NCBI GenBank assembly: GCA_023258355.1
Contig: JALQZL010000002.1
Coordinates: 15,009 to 36,989, forward strand
Origin: Wenzhouxiangellaceae bacterium
GTDB lineage: Bacteria > Pseudomonadota > Gammaproteobacteria > Xanthomonadales > Wenzhouxiangellaceae
Reading direction: 5' to 3'
Length of the DNA stretch: 21,981 bases
Shown: piece by piece, positions 21,463-21,981 of the stretch
Layout of the letters: every line of letters begins with the position of its first letter
Numbering within the stretch: position 1 is the stretch's first letter
Program-made: the position numbers and the translations under genes
Notes under the pieces: model-generated
What the model was told of the DNA's origin: nothing
Seen by the model: only the letters and a program-made list of their open reading frames with translations
Database searches by the model: none

Positions 21463-21981
21463 TCATCTTTTGAACAAAGTATAGGTTCCGGTCAGGCTGG
21501 CTTGGTCCAAAATGAGGCCATCTAGTGCCTGTTGCACGTCATGGCCAGTAAAAGGCTGAGGAAGGTCTAGGTGATCGACACAGACAGCGTAGACGGTGAA
21601 GATGTAGTGGTGCAGGCGCTCATCATTCCATGGTGGGCAGGGGCCGTCGTAGCCGTAGTATTGTCCACTGAGTGATGGATCGCCTGCCATGAACTGAGTG
21701 TAGTCATTGAGCCCCTGTCGGCTACCTGGTGGTCCCTTGGGGTGTTGTTTGCCCTTAGGCGTCACCTCATCCGAGCATTCTCCCGTGTGAATCTCATGAA
21801 TGCTGACGGGAATATCCACCATCGCCCAGTGACAAAACGCCACACGAGGCAGCTCATTCGGAATAACCTTTCCCGCTTGGTTGACATCATCGGCCACACT
21901 GGGCACATCAGGGTCCATGCAGAGAATGACGAAGGACTTCGTGCCTGCCGGTACACCAGACCAATGTAGATGCGGATTTAG
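21463..21981 (-). CDS. YbhB/YbcL family (PEBP, Raf kinase inhibitor-like) protein, 5' partial
   Basis: The frame is open through the window edge, so the start is missing and the ATG at 21918 is internal. 172 residues are visible. The visible N-terminal part NPHLHWSGVPAGTKSFVILC and the following MDPDVP are the conserved PEBP ligand-pocket region. HWAMVDIP and the GYDGPCPPWNDERLHHYIF block complete the family signature. Bacterial YbhB-type proteins are small phosphatidylethanolamine-binding-like proteins of unsettled function. The gene is upstream of glnA in the same direction with about 206 bases between; no strong terminator was seen in that gap. Confidence 0.93.
   Translation of the reverse strand, partial: LNPHLHWSGVPAGTKSFVILCMDPDVPSVADDVNQAGKVIPNELPRVAFCHWAMVDIPVSIHEIHTGECSDEVTPKGKQHPKGPPGSRQGLNDYTQFMAGDPSLSGQYYGYDGPCPPWNDERLHHYIFTVYAVCVDHLDLPQPFTGHDVQQALDGLILDQASLTGTYTLFKR

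Noticed and set aside
1..21981. tRNA, rRNA, CRISPR array, insertion sequence or phage genes
   Set aside because: No cloverleaf-like segment, regular direct-repeat array, transposase, integrase or phage structural motif was found on either strand by eye; small ncRNAs cannot be excluded.

Overview
This 21,981-base window looks like chromosomal DNA of a Gram-negative, probably marine, gammaproteobacterium. The support is a glnA-ntrB-ntrC operon with a sigma-54 promoter, a glutamine synthetase and NtrC close to the enterobacterial lengths, a lipid A-type acyltransferase, a lipobox lipoprotein lipase, an outer-membrane barrel protein, and FG-GAP/UnbV proteins of the kind common in marine bacteria. 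The lineage is inference; no rRNA or tRNA is present. No CRISPR, insertion sequence, prophage or integrase was seen. Genes are tightly packed, with many start/stop overlaps and no gene-free stretch above 300 bases.

Bases 1-4061 (+) hold a three-gene unit of exported proteins. Two FG-GAP/VCBS proteins with C-terminal ASPIC/UnbV domains (the first cut by the window edge) are followed by a periplasmic TPR protein, and the start and stop codons overlap at both junctions. Bases 4058-6726 (-) hold two translationally coupled transporters: an SLC13/DASS permease and an Nramp-fold transporter whose TM1 metal-binding DPGN motif reads GVSH.

Bases 6865-16025 (+) hold the most interesting block: a VolA-type surface lipase, a DUF1302 outer-membrane protein, a DUF1329 periplasmic protein, a YCF48/Asp-box propeller protein and an RND/MMPL permease. 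Together they span surface, outer membrane, periplasm and inner membrane. This suggests an envelope system that hydrolyses and moves lipid or another hydrophobic substrate. The block diverges from the SLC13 gene over what appear to be overlapping promoters, and a perfect hairpin separates its first three genes from its last two.

Bases 16026-17405 hold a LpxL/LpxM-type acyltransferase (-) and a divergent D-aminoacyl-tRNA deacylase (+) with an unusual active-site motif (PQFTL instead of SQFTL). Bases 17410-21256 (-) are the nitrogen-control operon glnA-ntrB-ntrC, with a near-consensus -24/-12 promoter upstream. The window ends inside a YbhB/PEBP-family gene (-).

Three convergent gene pairs meet with 0-4 bases between or overlapping stops, leaving no room for ordinary terminators.
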